Shown: piece by piece, positions 44,029 through 54,034 of the stretch
How positions within the stretch are numbered: the first letter of the stretch is position 1
Layout of the letters: each line of letters starts with the position of its first letter
Assembly: GCA_021773835.1 (NCBI GenBank)
Contig: JAJFJQ010000037.1
Location: 1 to 63,936 of the forward strand
Direction of reading: 5' to 3'
DNA length: 63,936 nucleotides
Origin: Gammaproteobacteria bacterium
GTDB lineage: Bacteria; Pseudomonadota; Gammaproteobacteria; Ga0077536
Program-made: the position numbers and the translations under genes
The notes under the pieces: generated by a model
Told to the model about the DNA's origin: nothing
What the model saw: the letters and a program-made list of their open reading frames with translations, nothing else
Databases searched by the model: none

Positions 44029-45069
44029 TCAAACCACCTCTGGACGCTTACCGCTGGCAAACGGGAAGCGTTGGCGAAAATCGTGCGCGATTTCCTCGAA
44101 GGTCATCCATTTCACGTCATCGTGTCCATTGATGTACTCAATCAAACGTTCGAGCATGAGCAACACCTGTGGGCGACCGCTGACGCCCGGGTGAATGGTG
44201 AACGGAAAAACGCCGTAATCGAGCTCGCGATAGACCCAATCGAACTGGTCTCGCCACATTTGTTCAATGTCACGCGGATTCACGAAGCCATGACTATTCG
44301 GCACTTTTTTCATGAACATCATTGGCGGTAAATCGTCGACGTACCAATTTGCGCCGATCTCGACGAGATCAATTTCCGTGCCATGGTTCAGCGGCTTCAT
44401 CCACTCCTGCGCTGTCTTGGAATAGTCGATCACGTTCCATGAATCGCCAACACGCGCGTAGAAAGGTTGGAAGTCGCGGTAGCCTTGGCTGTGGTCATAG
44501 GTAAAGCCATATTTTTGTAATAATTCAGCGGTAGCTGCCGACATCTCCCACCACGGTGCGACATAACCTCGCGGTTTTTGCCCGCTGTATTGCTCGATGA
44601 GTTCGATTGATTTCACCAGCACCGCCTCTTCCTGCACCGGCGTCATCGCGATCGGGTTCTCATGCAGATAACCATGGGCACCGATCTCATGGCCTTCATC
44701 GGCAATGCGCTTCGTCTGATCGGGGAAGGTTTCTATCGAGTGGCCAGGGATAAAGAAGCTGGTCTTGAGCTTATATTTCTTAAATAAATTAAGCAGACGG
44801 ATGGTACCGACTTCACCGGCAAAGATGCCGCGCTGAATATCCGATGGCGAGTCGCCGCCGAGATAGGAGCCGATTTGGCCGGCTACCGAATCTATGTCGG
44901 TACCGAAGGCGCAGATGATTTCTTTTTTCGCCTTCTTAGTGCTCTTCGAAGCCGCCGCCGCGGCAGCATTGGTATCCCCGGCTTGGGCCAGCGCCAGCGG
45001 CGCGGTCACGCTCGCGGCGGCGAGTCCTGCGAATTGACGGCCGAAGCCGCGACGGTTGATCGATTCCAT
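44029..45069 (-). CDS. Tat-exported polysaccharide deacetylase-like protein
   Basis: 346 residues with a Tat signal ([20 protein letters not shown]) and an Ala/Lys-rich spacer to about 48. The NodB-type core follows: AFGTDID (first Asp of the metal site), the [14 protein letters not shown] segment with two His ligands near 139-143, APWWEMS and TIHPGVSGR. It removes acetyl or formyl groups from a polysaccharide or acts on a ring amide (the PuuE/allantoinase-like branch). GGGGAA lies 8 nt before the ATG. It is convergent with the GST genes. Confidence 0.87.
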   Translation of the reverse strand: MESINRRGFGRQFAGLAAASVTAPLALAQAGDTNAAAAAASKSTKKAKKEIICAFGTDIDSVAGQIGSYLGGDSPSDIQRGIFAGEVGTIRLLNLFKKYKLKTSFFIPGHSIETFPDQTKRIADEGHEIGAHGYLHENPIAMTPVQEEAVLVKSIELIEQYSGQKPRGYVAPWWEMSAATAELLQKYGFTYDHSQGYRDFQPFYARVGDSWNVIDYSKTAQEWMKPLNHGTEIDLVEIGANWYVDDLPPMMFMKKVPNSHGFVNPRDIEQMWRDQFDWVYRELDYGVFPFTIHPGVSGRPQVLLMLERLIEYINGHDDVKWMTFEEIAHDFRQRFPFASGKRPEVV

Positions 45070-45221
45070 AGAAAATTCCCCGTGAATGTGAAAATTGCTG
45101 GCTCGGGCGCGGCCGAGCGGAAGTCAAACAATGTGCGTTCTCCGAAGGCATGAGTTTAAATCGGATCGCAGGCAGAAAGGAAAAAGTGTCAGAATTCGAT
45201 CGCCTAGCGCTGGAGAATTTC

Positions 45222-45545
45222 ATGGAAGCCAAAGCGAATATGCTCATCACCACAGTCGACTCAGATGATCTCGCGACGAAACTAGCTGAGACCTTGATTG
45301 CCAAGCGCCTCGCTGCTTGTGTTCAGCAGATGCCGATAAAAAGCCATTACCGTTGGCAGGGAAACGTCCAGTGCGACACGGAGATAATGCTTTTCATAAA
45401 GACATCCATGGGCACGGTAGACAAAGCGATCGCCATGATTGAGGAGATCCACAGCTACGATGTGCCTGAAATAATCACGATGCCGATAACAGGCGGCTCC
45501 GCCGCCTACTTGGATTGGATCAATATGGAAACGGCTAGCCCATAG
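45222..45545 (+). CDS. cutA: CutA divalent-cation tolerance protein
   Basis: 107 residues from the ATG at 45222, matching the family length and preceded by GGAG at a good distance; an ATG at 45150 adds 24 residues. Conserved CutA parts: LITTVDSDDLATKLAETLI, KRLAACVQQ, YRWQGNVQ, TEIMLFIKT and YDVPEIITMPI. Members form trimers that bind copper and other metals in the cytoplasm. It is divergent from the deacetylase gene. Confidence 0.93.
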   Translation: MEAKANMLITTVDSDDLATKLAETLIAKRLAACVQQMPIKSHYRWQGNVQCDTEIMLFIKTSMGTVDKAIAMIEEIHSYDVPEIITMPITGGSAAYLDWINMETASP

Positions 45546-45601
45546 ACCACGCGCACGACGTTGGCGTATGGCCGCCTCGATCACATGGGAGAGTTACCCG
45601 T

Positions 45602-46579
45602 TTATTCTTTTGCCCCGCTTGAAGTGGACTCACCGCGCGATTCCAGCGCAGCCCAGACACCAAGCGCCGGTAAGCCAACGAGTAATTCCCGCGCACGTTT
45701 TACCAAGGCGACCACAACACCGCCGGTTGCTGGGATCCCGAATGCGCCCGCTAGCCACAACACACTGATCTCTTGGACCCCGACACCAGCGGGTACAAAA
45801 AAAGCGGCTGCGCGGGCAGCACGGGTCAACGATTGAATAACAAATGCCTCGACCAAGCCAAGCGGTAAACCAATTAAGAAGCACACGAGCCATATTTCAA
45901 CGCTTGTCGCGATTTGCGTAGAGAGTTGAATGGTGAGATTTGCGCTGAGCCGACCCCAAGCTTGATAGATATCACGCAGTGTTTGATCGATCGCGTCGGC
46001 ATTGTCAATCAGGCTACCGAATTTAGTTGAATGACGCGTTGCCCGGCGCAGGACGATCCCGACGAGTCCGCGTTGCTGTAGAAAGGCAAAAATCATAATC
46101 AATCCAAGCAGTGCGATCGCGGAAAGAAACAGCAAGCCAATAGAAAGCGAGCCATAGGTCAAACCAACAAAGGCAACAATGCCCAGCAAGGTGAATATCA
46201 TTTGCGCACTGGCGCCGAGCGTGAGATCTACGACGGTAGAGGCCACTGCTTGATCGGTTGCAAGGCCATATTTGCTTAGCGCGCGCGCCCCGGCCAATTC
46301 ACCGCCGACTTGTGCTACCGGTAATAGCTGGCTAACCGCTTGACGGATCCAACGTGAGAGAAGCCACCGCGACCAATGCATCGTCGAATACGAAGTAATA
46401 AGAAGGCGCCAGGCCGTCGCGCGCATGGCGAGCGAAGCAATGTCGATAGCCACGACAAGCGCAATGCCCCAACCTACCTGGTTAAGCGCTGCGACAACAT
46501 CCTCACGGCCCGCATCGAGAACCAAATAGAAAACGAATGTAAGACCGGCGAGTGCGGCGATTGAACGGAGCAGCAACAC
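45602..46579 (-). CDS. UPF0104/LPG-synthase-TM-type membrane protein (HpnL-like)
   Basis: 325 residues, about eight hydrophobic helices. The family signature is visible in LPVAQVGGELAGARAL near 86-101 and PAGVGVQEISVLWLAG near 265-280. It is related to the membrane part of lysylphosphatidylglycerol synthase and to HpnL, linked to lipid or hopanoid transport. The start is GTG (46579), 9 nt after the lipid kinase stop, so the two are co-expressed. A role in membrane-lipid flipping or modification is likely. Confidence 0.8.
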   Translation of the reverse strand: MLLLRSIAALAGLTFVFYLVLDAGREDVVAALNQVGWGIALVVAIDIASLAMRATAWRLLITSYSTMHWSRWLLSRWIRQAVSQLLPVAQVGGELAGARALSKYGLATDQAVASTVVDLTLGASAQMIFTLLGIVAFVGLTYGSLSIGLLFLSAIALLGLIMIFAFLQQRGLVGIVLRRATRHSTKFGSLIDNADAIDQTLRDIYQAWGRLSANLTIQLSTQIATSVEIWLVCFLIGLPLGLVEAFVIQSLTRAARAAAFFVPAGVGVQEISVLWLAGAFGIPATGGVVVALVKRARELLVGLPALGVWAALESRGESTSSGAKE

Positions 46580-46588
46580 TCCGAAACG

Positions 46589-47473
46589 CTAATTGGGAAA
46601 CATAATCTGAACCGCGTTCGGAACGGCGCTGATAGTCGCCGGTAGCGACGTCACAATGTCTCCATCCGCTTGTACGGGTTCTCCCGCCGGACCTTCGATC
46701 GTAATCGACGAGGCGACATCGATATTCAGCCCGCGACCTTGTGCCAATCTCCCGCCGAAGAGCTTTATCGGTGTTGTTCTACGTCCACCGGCGTCTGTCG
46801 GCGCCACATGGCAAACATGTAAATTCGGTCCGGTAAGCTCCGCGCCCGGTGCAATCACCCAGCGTGGCGCATAGCGCCGCACATTAGATACGATGACAGA
46901 GGCTGCAGTCTTGGCATCACCGTCTACCGTTAGGCGGTAGTCAGAATATTCGTAATCGATCAGTTGCTGAAAAAAGGAAGCGGCATAGGCACCGGCGCCG
47001 ATGTGCTTCTTCAGGCGCAGACTCGCGTTGGCCACCATATGGGCATCAAATCCGGCCCCCGCCATGACGCTGAAATAGCGGCCATTAACTCTCCCTAATG
47101 TCACCGATCGCGGTGTTCCAAAGCGAACGACTTCTGCCAGCGCCAAGGCTGTGCGCGGTAGACCAATTTCCGCGGCTAGCACATTGCTGGTACCGGCCGG
47201 GATAATCGCCAACGGCGGCGCCGAATCGTTTTCGGCCAGCCCATTGATGACTTCGTTGATGGTGCCATCTCCCCCAACCGCTATGACGCGATCAAAATCG
47301 ATGGCCTTGCACGCCAACTCGCTGGCATGCCCCGGCGCGCTCGTTTGCGCAACCTCCACCTCCGACCCACCGGCGCCCAAATTAGCTAGCAGATCGTCCA
47401 GCAGATCGCGCTTACCGTTTCCCGCGTTGGGGTTGTGAATGACGAAGTATTTGAGTGTTGTAGCCCTCAACAT
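46589..47473 (-). CDS. Diacylglycerol/lipid kinase (YegS/BmrU family)
   Basis: 294 residues. It has the DAGK catalytic N-domain with NPNAGNGKR near 14-22 and the GGDGTINEVINGL loop near 66-78, then PAGTSNVLAAEIGLP. The C-domain has FSVMAGAGFDAHMV and VQADGDIV near 269. It phosphorylates a lipid hydroxyl from ATP at the membrane face. AGGAGAG precedes the ATG. Paired with the flippase-like gene, it may be part of a lipid-modification or recycling unit. Confidence 0.9.
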   Translation of the reverse strand: MLRATTLKYFVIHNPNAGNGKRDLLDDLLANLGAGGSEVEVAQTSAPGHASELACKAIDFDRVIAVGGDGTINEVINGLAENDSAPPLAIIPAGTSNVLAAEIGLPRTALALAEVVRFGTPRSVTLGRVNGRYFSVMAGAGFDAHMVANASLRLKKHIGAGAYAASFFQQLIDYEYSDYRLTVDGDAKTAASVIVSNVRRYAPRWVIAPGAELTGPNLHVCHVAPTDAGGRRTTPIKLFGGRLAQGRGLNIDVASSITIEGPAGEPVQADGDIVTSLPATISAVPNAVQIMFPN

Positions 47474-47830
47474 CCCATCTCTCCTGGACTGGTCGACCTG
47501 ACAGGCATCATGGTACTCGGCTCAAGATCCACTTTTTTCGACGGAATCGTGAAATGCACATCCCAGACACAATTTTCAACTATCGCCGTAGAGTTTAAGG
47601 AAGCAGCGGTGCCCCAACAGTTTATATCTGTGCATCGTTTAGCACCACTAGGCAATAATTACCGGAACCATTGTTATCGGCATCGCTGGAAATCCATTGA
47701 GGATGGATCGGGGACGATTTGGTCTGATACCCCGAGCCTCACCCAGCATCAATTAAACGCCCGATGAAAAAGTGGTTTCGCCTCGGTTTTCATGTATAAA
47801 ACGAGGCCGTGTCCCTAAATTGAGTGCGTA
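47474..47830. other. 357-nt divergent intergenic region with a leader hairpin
   Basis: No gene. It separates the lipid kinase gene (-) from an LLM gene (+). Near the end GCCTCGGTTTT (47780-47790) pairs with AAAACGAGGC (47798-47807), one base bulged. This hairpin lies in the presumed leader of the LLM gene, 23 nt before its ATG, and may affect its translation or stability. Confidence 0.4.
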
Positions 47831-48709
47831 ATGACTTCCAAACCCAGTTGTCCACGCGGCGTTATCGCGATGACCGATCGCCTAAATGCGCGCGAAATGA
47901 TCCAGTTCGTTCGCTTTTTGGAAGATCTAAACTACGAAAGCTTTTGGATCCCGGAGCTGTTCGGGCGAGAGATTATGGCTAATGCGGCACACCTGTTGGC
48001 CCACACCAAGCGCCTCGTCATCGCCACGGGGATCGCGAATGTTTACGTGCGCGACCCCAATGCAACCGCTCAAGCGCGCCAAACACTGGCCGAGTTTGCC
48101 GAGGGCCGGTTCATCATGGGTTTGGGCGTTTCAAATATCGGCGTCAATACCGCGCGTGGCCATACCTGGGAGGCGCCCGCGGTTAAGCTGAACGCCTACC
48201 TCGACGCGATGGATGCGGTCCAGCCGGACTTACCGGCCTACAAGCCGTTAGGGCCTTTACTCGTCGCCGCACACGGACCGGTGTTGCAGCAGATCGCCAC
48301 CGCCCGAACGGACGGCGTGATGACTTATTTAATGTCGCCGGAACACACCGAAATTTCGCGCGCCCGGCTCGGCCCTGCCGCAGATCTCACGGTGGTTGTA
48401 CCGGTACTCGCCGAATCGGATAAAGCGCGGGCACGGGAAATTTGTCGTAAATCGCTCGGTTACTACACCACACTAGACTACTACCAACGCGAATGGCGGA
48501 AACTCGGTTTTACTGACGCGGATTTCAAGAATAATGGCAGCGACCGCCTGCACGATAATCTCGTTGCGTGGGGTGGGAGTGAATCAATCGAACAACGCAT
48601 CGCCGAGCACGAGGCCGCCGGTGCGAGTCGAATTGTATTGCTACCGTTGGATACTGGTATTGGCGAAGCCACCGACAGCGCCACGCTCACCACGTTAGCA
48701 CCTCGTTGA
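47831..48709 (+). CDS. Luciferase-like (LLM) oxidoreductase 2
   Basis: 292 residues of the LLM TIM-barrel family, F420-type branch in appearance (FIMGLGVSNIGVNTARGH near 97-114, then AAHGPVLQQIATARTDGVMT). It lacks an obvious signal. Typical F420-dependent members oxidise secondary alcohols or reduce C=C bonds, but FMN use cannot be excluded. It is transcribed alone, ahead of the PQQ dehydrogenase by 141 nt. Confidence 0.82.
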   Translation: MTSKPSCPRGVIAMTDRLNAREMIQFVRFLEDLNYESFWIPELFGREIMANAAHLLAHTKRLVIATGIANVYVRDPNATAQARQTLAEFAEGRFIMGLGVSNIGVNTARGHTWEAPAVKLNAYLDAMDAVQPDLPAYKPLGPLLVAAHGPVLQQIATARTDGVMTYLMSPEHTEISRARLGPAADLTVVVPVLAESDKARAREICRKSLGYYTTLDYYQREWRKLGFTDADFKNNGSDRLHDNLVAWGGSESIEQRIAEHEAAGASRIVLLPLDTGIGEATDSATLTTLAPR

Positions 48710-48850
48710 ATTGGGCGCATAGGTATCCAATCACGCTGTTGGACGCCCGGTTGCAAAATTGTTTCTAAATAATGACGACGCTTTTGCATGACTTCGCAAA
48801 TCGAGAGCCTAAGGTTCAACGTAAACCGCAATCCATTTTGGAAGGTACTT

Positions 48851-50704
48851 ATGCGCAAGATTCCATGCATGACATTAATCACGGTGCTTGGAATTTCAAT
48901 CTTGTTCACGTCGGTAAGCCGAGCTGGCGCAACGGATGATTCGGAACAGGTTTTCCAAGATAGATGCGCAACATGCCACGTTACGAACCAAGTACCGAAA
49001 GCGATCCGACGCGACGTAATGGCAACACTGCCGCCGGAAAAAATATTTGATGCGATTACAAGTGGACTGATGTCCCTACATGCGCAGTCGCTAAATGCTG
49101 ACGCGCGCAAGCGCTTGTCCATGCATCTTTCGACGCATCCATGGACGGGATCTACGGCAGGACAAATGTCGGAAACCCTCGCGTTTTGCGACAACCCAAG
49201 CGCACTAAAGAGCGATGCTTGGAATGGCCCACTTTGGTCTGGCTGGAGTCCAGATCTGGACAACGCGCGCGAGCAGCCCGTTGCCCAAGCACAAATAGAC
49301 GAGGGCAAACTTGCCGATCTCGAATTGCGTTGGACATTGGGATTTCCCGGTGCAACAACGGTAGGGTCGCAACCGGCTATCGTCGGTGAGCGTTTATTCA
49401 TCGGCGGTCCCGGGCATGCTGTTTATGCACTTCACGCAAAAACGGGATGTGCGTATTGGAAATACGACACCGTCGGCAAGATCAAAGGAACGCCGGTTGT
49501 GATGCCGACAGCCGCGGGGACGATGGTGTTTATCGGTGATCGTACTGGCTGGGTCTATGCGCTCGACGCGAACACGGGTGAGCTTCGGTGGAAAGATAGA
49601 CCCGACAAACATCCGGCAGCTTCGGTTACGGCGACACTAGTCGCACACGCAGGTCGCGTGTATGTCCCTGTCGCATCACTGGAGGAAACCAGTGGCATGG
49701 CGCCGGATTACGAATGTTGCACGTTTCGTGGCAGCGTCGTCGTATACGACGCGCTTACCGGGAAACGCGTATGGAAAACCTACCTCATTGCACAAACACC
49801 GAGCCCGACAAAACGTTCGCCCCATGGAACTCAACTCTTCGCCCCTTCGGGCGCGGCAGTGTGGGGCACACCGACACTGGATCTAAAACGCGGGTTGCTT
49901 TACGTCACGACTGGTGATGCATATTCGCGACCTGCGGCGAAGACAACCGACGCGGTGGTCGCGTTGGAATTGGACACGGGGGCGATCCGGTGGTCGTGGC
50001 AAGCGACCGCGGACGATGCCTACACGAACGCCTGTCTTATCGCTGAAACCCACCCCCAGATCCTAGAAGAGTGCGGGCCCGACTTGGATTTTGGCGCCTC
50101 GGCAATACTACGAAAACTGCCGAGTGGCGCAGATGTCCTACTCGCAGGTCAGAAATCGGGTGTGCTGCACGGCTTGGATCCGGACGACGGCACCCTCCTG
50201 TGGCAAAAACGGTTGGCACGCGGCGGCATTCTCGGCGGTATCGAATGGGGCATGAGTGCTGATGATCTGACCGTCTATATACCGATCTCCGATACGTGGG
50301 AGAACGCGGATACCCCAAACGCAGCGGGCGGCATCGTAGCAATGCATTTTCATGACCAATCTATTCGCTGGCGGCGGCCAGCCGCGGAGTTGAAATGCCT
50401 CGACACTCCGGGATGCAACGCCGGTCAACCACAGGCCGCGACGCTCGTTGGTGGGCTGCTATTCTCGGGCTCAATGGACGGCCACATGCGCGTCTATCGA
50501 ACAATTGATGGTAGTGTCGTATGGGATTACGACACACTCCGCGAATACGAAACCGTCAACGGGGTGAAAGGCTTCGGCGGCTCGTTGAACGGCGCCGGCG
50601 CCACGGTGGTCGATGGGTGGGTGTATTTTAGCTCTGGCTACGGGCTGCTCGGTATGCCGGGTAATGTCATGTTGGCGTTCGGGCCACCGGCTCAGCGGGA
50701 GTAG
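48851..50704 (+). CDS. PQQ-dependent dehydrogenase with N-terminal haem c (PVA dehydrogenase type)
   Basis: 617 residues from the ATG at 48851 (GGAAGG upstream); a longer frame starts at 48788. A Sec signal ends near SRAGA. A cytochrome c domain follows, with haem site CATCH at 39-43. A PQQ-binding beta-propeller then runs from about 120 to the end, with repeated W-motif-like blades (GWVYALDANTGELRWK, GSVVVYDALTGKRVWK). This order is that of polyvinyl-alcohol dehydrogenase (cytochrome), a periplasmic alcohol oxidase. It may oxidise hydroxyl groups of a polymer or aromatic alcohol, passing electrons through its own haem. Confidence 0.85.
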   Translation: MRKIPCMTLITVLGISILFTSVSRAGATDDSEQVFQDRCATCHVTNQVPKAIRRDVMATLPPEKIFDAITSGLMSLHAQSLNADARKRLSMHLSTHPWTGSTAGQMSETLAFCDNPSALKSDAWNGPLWSGWSPDLDNAREQPVAQAQIDEGKLADLELRWTLGFPGATTVGSQPAIVGERLFIGGPGHAVYALHAKTGCAYWKYDTVGKIKGTPVVMPTAAGTMVFIGDRTGWVYALDANTGELRWKDRPDKHPAASVTATLVAHAGRVYVPVASLEETSGMAPDYECCTFRGSVVVYDALTGKRVWKTYLIAQTPSPTKRSPHGTQLFAPSGAAVWGTPTLDLKRGLLYVTTGDAYSRPAAKTTDAVVALELDTGAIRWSWQATADDAYTNACLIAETHPQILEECGPDLDFGASAILRKLPSGADVLLAGQKSGVLHGLDPDDGTLLWQKRLARGGILGGIEWGMSADDLTVYIPISDTWENADTPNAAGGIVAMHFHDQSIRWRRPAAELKCLDTPGCNAGQPQAATLVGGLLFSGSMDGHMRVYRTIDGSVVWDYDTLREYETVNGVKGFGGSLNGAGATVVDGWVYFSSGYGLLGMPGNVMLAFGPPAQRE

Positions 50705-50788
50705 CGTCACAGCGTCTCGTTGGTAGAGGCGCTAGGCGGATCGTATAGCGCCTGCCACAAGACGGCCGCAGGGACACATTAGAATTTT

Positions 50789-51679
50789 TTAATCATAGAT
50801 CGGCGTGCCATTTGCACCTGATTCGCGCAGCGCCCAATAGTCCTCATTGAGCCTCACTGTTACCGGTCCAGGCGCGGCTCGCCTGATCTGTCGTCCGGCA
50901 ATTTCGCGCACCGCTAGTGCCCCACCCGCAGTACTTGTGGTGAATACTTCATCGGCCGTGTAGAGGTCAAATGGGGTCATGGTGACCTCTTCACACTTAA
51001 ATCCTGCGGCGCGGGCCAGGTCGATAAAGGTTTGCCTGGTTACACCCCGAAGTATCCCTCCCGCTGGGGTGTACACAATATCGTTTTTTACCGCGAAGAT
51101 ATTTGAAGCAGCCGATTCGCTAACATTGCCTGCATGGTCCAACCAGATTGCATCGTCGTAACCAGCACTTAAGGCCTCAAGCCGCACCAGTTGCGAGTGC
51201 AATCGGTCCAGGCACTTGTAACGCGGGTCTAGACTGTCCGCGGGAAAACCACGTGTACTTGATATCATTAACCGTATGCCCTGATCACGCGTCGCTTCAT
51301 CGGCAAGAAAAATATACGGCGCGGCCCATACGATGACCGTCGCATCAAAGTTTCTCGGATCCGCAACGACTTCCTTGGGTACCCCACGAGTCACGATAAA
51401 ACGAATAGTGGCATCGCGTAACTCGTTGCGTCGAGTTGTCTCGATGATGATGTCTTTCCATTGCTCGGCGGTCCAACCCGGATCGAGACAAGCCGCGAGC
51501 ATAGAATCGAAAAATCGCTCGATGTGCTCATCCAACTTGAAAATCACGCCCTTCCAAGCCGAGACGACGTCGAACACGCCGTCGCCTAATAAAAAACCCT
51601 GGTCGAGCGGCGATATCGCGGCAGAACTCAGCGGAACGTAATCACCATTGACGTAGAGGATAGGATCATCACTCATCAT
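50789..51679 (-). CDS. Fold-type IV PLP aminotransferase (BCAT/D-amino-acid/R-amine type)
   Basis: 296 residues. The PLP Lys is in DPRYKCLDRL near 157. FLLGDGVFDVVSAWKG near 29-44 and NVSESAASNIFAVKND near 189-204 are typical of BCAT and D-amino-acid transaminases. The substrate-loop sequence does not settle between L-branched-chain, D-amino acid and (R)-amine specificity. GGGAG lies before the ATG. It is convergent with the PQQ dehydrogenase and followed by an LLM gene on the same strand. Confidence 0.85.
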   Translation of the reverse strand: MMSDDPILYVNGDYVPLSSAAISPLDQGFLLGDGVFDVVSAWKGVIFKLDEHIERFFDSMLAACLDPGWTAEQWKDIIIETTRRNELRDATIRFIVTRGVPKEVVADPRNFDATVIVWAAPYIFLADEATRDQGIRLMISSTRGFPADSLDPRYKCLDRLHSQLVRLEALSAGYDDAIWLDHAGNVSESAASNIFAVKNDIVYTPAGGILRGVTRQTFIDLARAAGFKCEEVTMTPFDLYTADEVFTTSTAGGALAVREIAGRQIRRAAPGPVTVRLNEDYWALRESGANGTPIYD

Positions 51680-51749
51680 TCTGACTCCCGAAATTCATCC
51701 GCAAAAAATAACCAATCTGACATCAGGCACGCGCCAGCACTAAATCCAA

Positions 51750-52667
51750 TCAAAGATTCGGTACAACCGCCTCAGCCAATATTTCCAAATGCTCCTGATC
51801 GTCAAATACCGGATTGAGCAGCAGATGCTCAGCGCCGGCCTCGACCACTTCAGCGAGCTCGTCGGTACATTGCGCGGCGCTACCCCAGATCGAATCACGC
51901 ACCGCCATATCCTCATTCCCATAACGCAGGCCGAACCATTCGCGCAATCGGCGCTCCGCACGTGCGCGATCATCATCGACGGCGATGTAGACGCGCTTGG
52001 ATATCTTAAATGTCGCGGGATCGCGGTTCGCAGCGTCGAGCTCGCGGCGCACCACCTCCATTTGCTTAACGAATGCTTCGGTCGAGGAAGAGCCCGCGCC
52101 CATCCACGCGTCACCCAAACGCACCGCGCGACGGATCCCCACCTCGCTACGTGCACCAAACCAAATTGGCGGATGCGGCGACTGCACCGGCTTCGGATTC
52201 ATTGATTGGTTCTCAAAATTCCAGAAGGTCCCCGACACCGAGGCACCGTCGTCGCCCCACAGCGCCTTCATCACCGCGATCTCTTCGGCGAACCGACGCA
52301 TCCGGCGCTCCTTCGAATAACCGAATATCCCTTCGTCCACGTGGCCACCTGCCCCAACCCCGACATCTAAGCGACCACCACTTAATTGATCGATCGTCAC
52401 CAAGGTCTTTGCCAGTTGGATCGGGTTCCTCAAGGTCAGCAACATGATCGAAACACCTAAGCGCATATTTGTTGTCAACGCCGCGGCGTGCGACAACAAA
52501 CTCAAGGGCTCCAATAACGGAAACTTGCCGAGGATTCCCTCCTGCGTCCATACACTCTCGAAGCCAAGCGCATCGGCCCGTTTCAGAAAGTCGTGGAGTT
52601 CTGTCAGATAGGCCGCGTTGTCGACGACTTGGGGAATTGCGATCCCGCAGGGGGTGTTTCCAGTCAA
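51750..52667 (-). CDS. Luciferase-like (LLM) oxidoreductase 3
   Basis: 305 residues. It has LLM signatures FESVWTQEGI near 35, GGRLDVGVGAGGHVDEG, PIWFGARSEVGIRRAV and GDAWMGAGSS. Translation starts at TTG (52667), with AGAGGAC upstream and no better Met. A C-terminal VVEAGAEHLLLNP closes the barrel. The reaction and cofactor (FMN or F420) are not determinable. It is transcribed in the same direction as the transaminase gene downstream of it. Confidence 0.85.
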   Translation of the reverse strand: MTGNTPCGIAIPQVVDNAAYLTELHDFLKRADALGFESVWTQEGILGKFPLLEPLSLLSHAAALTTNMRLGVSIMLLTLRNPIQLAKTLVTIDQLSGGRLDVGVGAGGHVDEGIFGYSKERRMRRFAEEIAVMKALWGDDGASVSGTFWNFENQSMNPKPVQSPHPPIWFGARSEVGIRRAVRLGDAWMGAGSSSTEAFVKQMEVVRRELDAANRDPATFKISKRVYIAVDDDRARAERRLREWFGLRYGNEDMAVRDSIWGSAAQCTDELAEVVEAGAEHLLLNPVFDDQEHLEILAEAVVPNL

Positions 52668-53025
52668 GGTAGATGTCCTCTTGGTTGCTTAATGCGTTGT
52701 TCGCTGCACAGCGTAGGGTACCGGGCGCAATGCCCGGGAAGCAAACGGTGGATCATCCGGTTAGCGTGGGTCCCGTTTCATACTTCGGCCGGTTTATCGG
52801 CGGCTCACTCAATGACAGTACGTTCGAAGTGCTCCGGGCTCAAACTCCAAGGCGTGACTGTCGGCCTTGGTAATCGGGTAGTCGAAATCCTTACGTCTTG
52901 CTGCTGATTTTCTGTACATGTTTAGCGTCGCAACATCGGTCTACAGTTTTCGCAATGTGCTGACGGACCATCCGTTCTCAAACCCGTCGGAGCGAAAACG
53001 AGATGCACGCTAATGACGGCTTTTG
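52668..53025. other. 358-nt gap with a 36-codon minus-strand ORF
   Basis: The stretch between the LLM and SDR genes has no clear gene. At 52809-52919 on the minus strand a 36-residue ORF reads MYRKSAARRKDFDYPITKAD and on to a stop. Its composition looks protein-like and might be the start of a decayed gene, but I do not recognise it. Confidence 0.3.
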
Positions 53026-53841
53026 CTATACAAACGTCAAGCCGCCATCGGCCTGCAGACTCTGGCCGGTGATATATCCCGCCTCTTCCGAACAAAGGAA
53101 CAGGACCGGTTTCGCGAGGTCATGGATCGTGCCCTGACGCGGCAGCGCCTGCCGCGCGGTGTATTCCTTAAACCGCTCGTTCGGTACCGAGGGGCGCTCG
53201 ATCTCCGTTTGCATAACCCCCGGCCAAAACGTGTTAACCGTAACATTCCACGGCCCCAACTCGCGCGCCATCGAGCGACTCATCCCAACCATCGCCGACT
53301 TCGTGGTGATGTAATGCAGGTAGTTCGGCAGCCCCATCAAAAACGTCGCCGAAGACACGTTGATGATCCGGCCCCAGTTTGCTTCCTGCATTGCCGGCAC
53401 CACAGCTCGTGCACAAAAGAAGGCGCCGGTGATGTTCACATCGACTGCGGCCTTCCATTCGTCAACCGGCAGCTCCCAAAACGGCGCCATGGTGATCTTA
53501 GAAAACACCGCGGCGTTGTTGATCAAACAATCGACGCGACCGAATTTGGACAAGGTCTTGTCCACCATGCTTGTTACCGAGTCGAGATCGGTAACGTCGA
53601 GTTGGATGGAAAGCGCAGGGCCATGCTTAGCGCGCACTTCGTCCGCCACTTTGTCGCCGGCCTCGCCATTGATTTCGGCGATCACTGGGATTGCCCCCTG
53701 GGCCGCGAAATAATGCGCATAGCCACGGCCGATGCCTTGACCGGCGCCCGTGATGACTACAACGCGATCCTTCAAGTCCGGATACGTCGCCGACTTGTCG
53801 ACCTCGAAATCGCTGTAATCAATTTCGCCAATTTCTGCCAT
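53026..53841 (-). CDS. Short-chain dehydrogenase/reductase
   Basis: 271 residues, canonical SDR: TGAGQGIG at 31-38, NNAA at 108-111, catalytic Ser164 in NVSS, Tyr177 and Lys181 in YITTK, and the C-terminal GQSLQADGGLTFV. An extra N-terminal extension of about 25 residues (acidic and Tyr-containing) precedes the Rossmann strand. It oxidises or reduces an alcohol/ketone with NAD(P), cytoplasmic. This contrasts with the other SDR at 30.5 kb, which lacks Lys. Neighbouring LLM and transaminase genes suggest a shared pathway. Confidence 0.9.
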   Translation of the reverse strand: MAEIGEIDYSDFEVDKSATYPDLKDRVVVITGAGQGIGRGYAHYFAAQGAIPVIAEINGEAGDKVADEVRAKHGPALSIQLDVTDLDSVTSMVDKTLSKFGRVDCLINNAAVFSKITMAPFWELPVDEWKAAVDVNITGAFFCARAVVPAMQEANWGRIINVSSATFLMGLPNYLHYITTKSAMVGMSRSMARELGPWNVTVNTFWPGVMQTEIERPSVPNERFKEYTARQALPRQGTIHDLAKPVLFLCSEEAGYITGQSLQADGGLTFV

Positions 53842-54034
53842 TGTCTCGTCCCCTAGCTTGCTCTGACGCTATCGTATACGGACAGCATCGCGACTAGGAA
53901 ACGATATTCAACAGGAAGATAAATAATGTTGGCAGGATCAAGACGATCGACAGAAGTGACCGCGCGGTAATCTTGCGCGCCTAGCGTCCGCCACTAAGTG
54001 GCGTCTCAGCGCACAAATAGTTCGTAGTGTCGGC

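Noticed and set aside
48481-49401. 306-codon minus-strand frame across the LLM gene end and the PQQ dehydrogenase start
   Set aside because: It spans two well-supported plus-strand genes and has no motif.
50711-50733. Possible terminator hairpin after the PQQ dehydrogenase
   Set aside because: AGCGTCTC/GAGGCGCT forms only an 8-bp stem with a wobble pair and no T-tract.
53023-53856. 277-codon plus-strand frame opposite the SDR at 53 kb
   Set aside because: Arg/His-rich mirror of the SDR coding strand; the minus strand has all SDR motifs.
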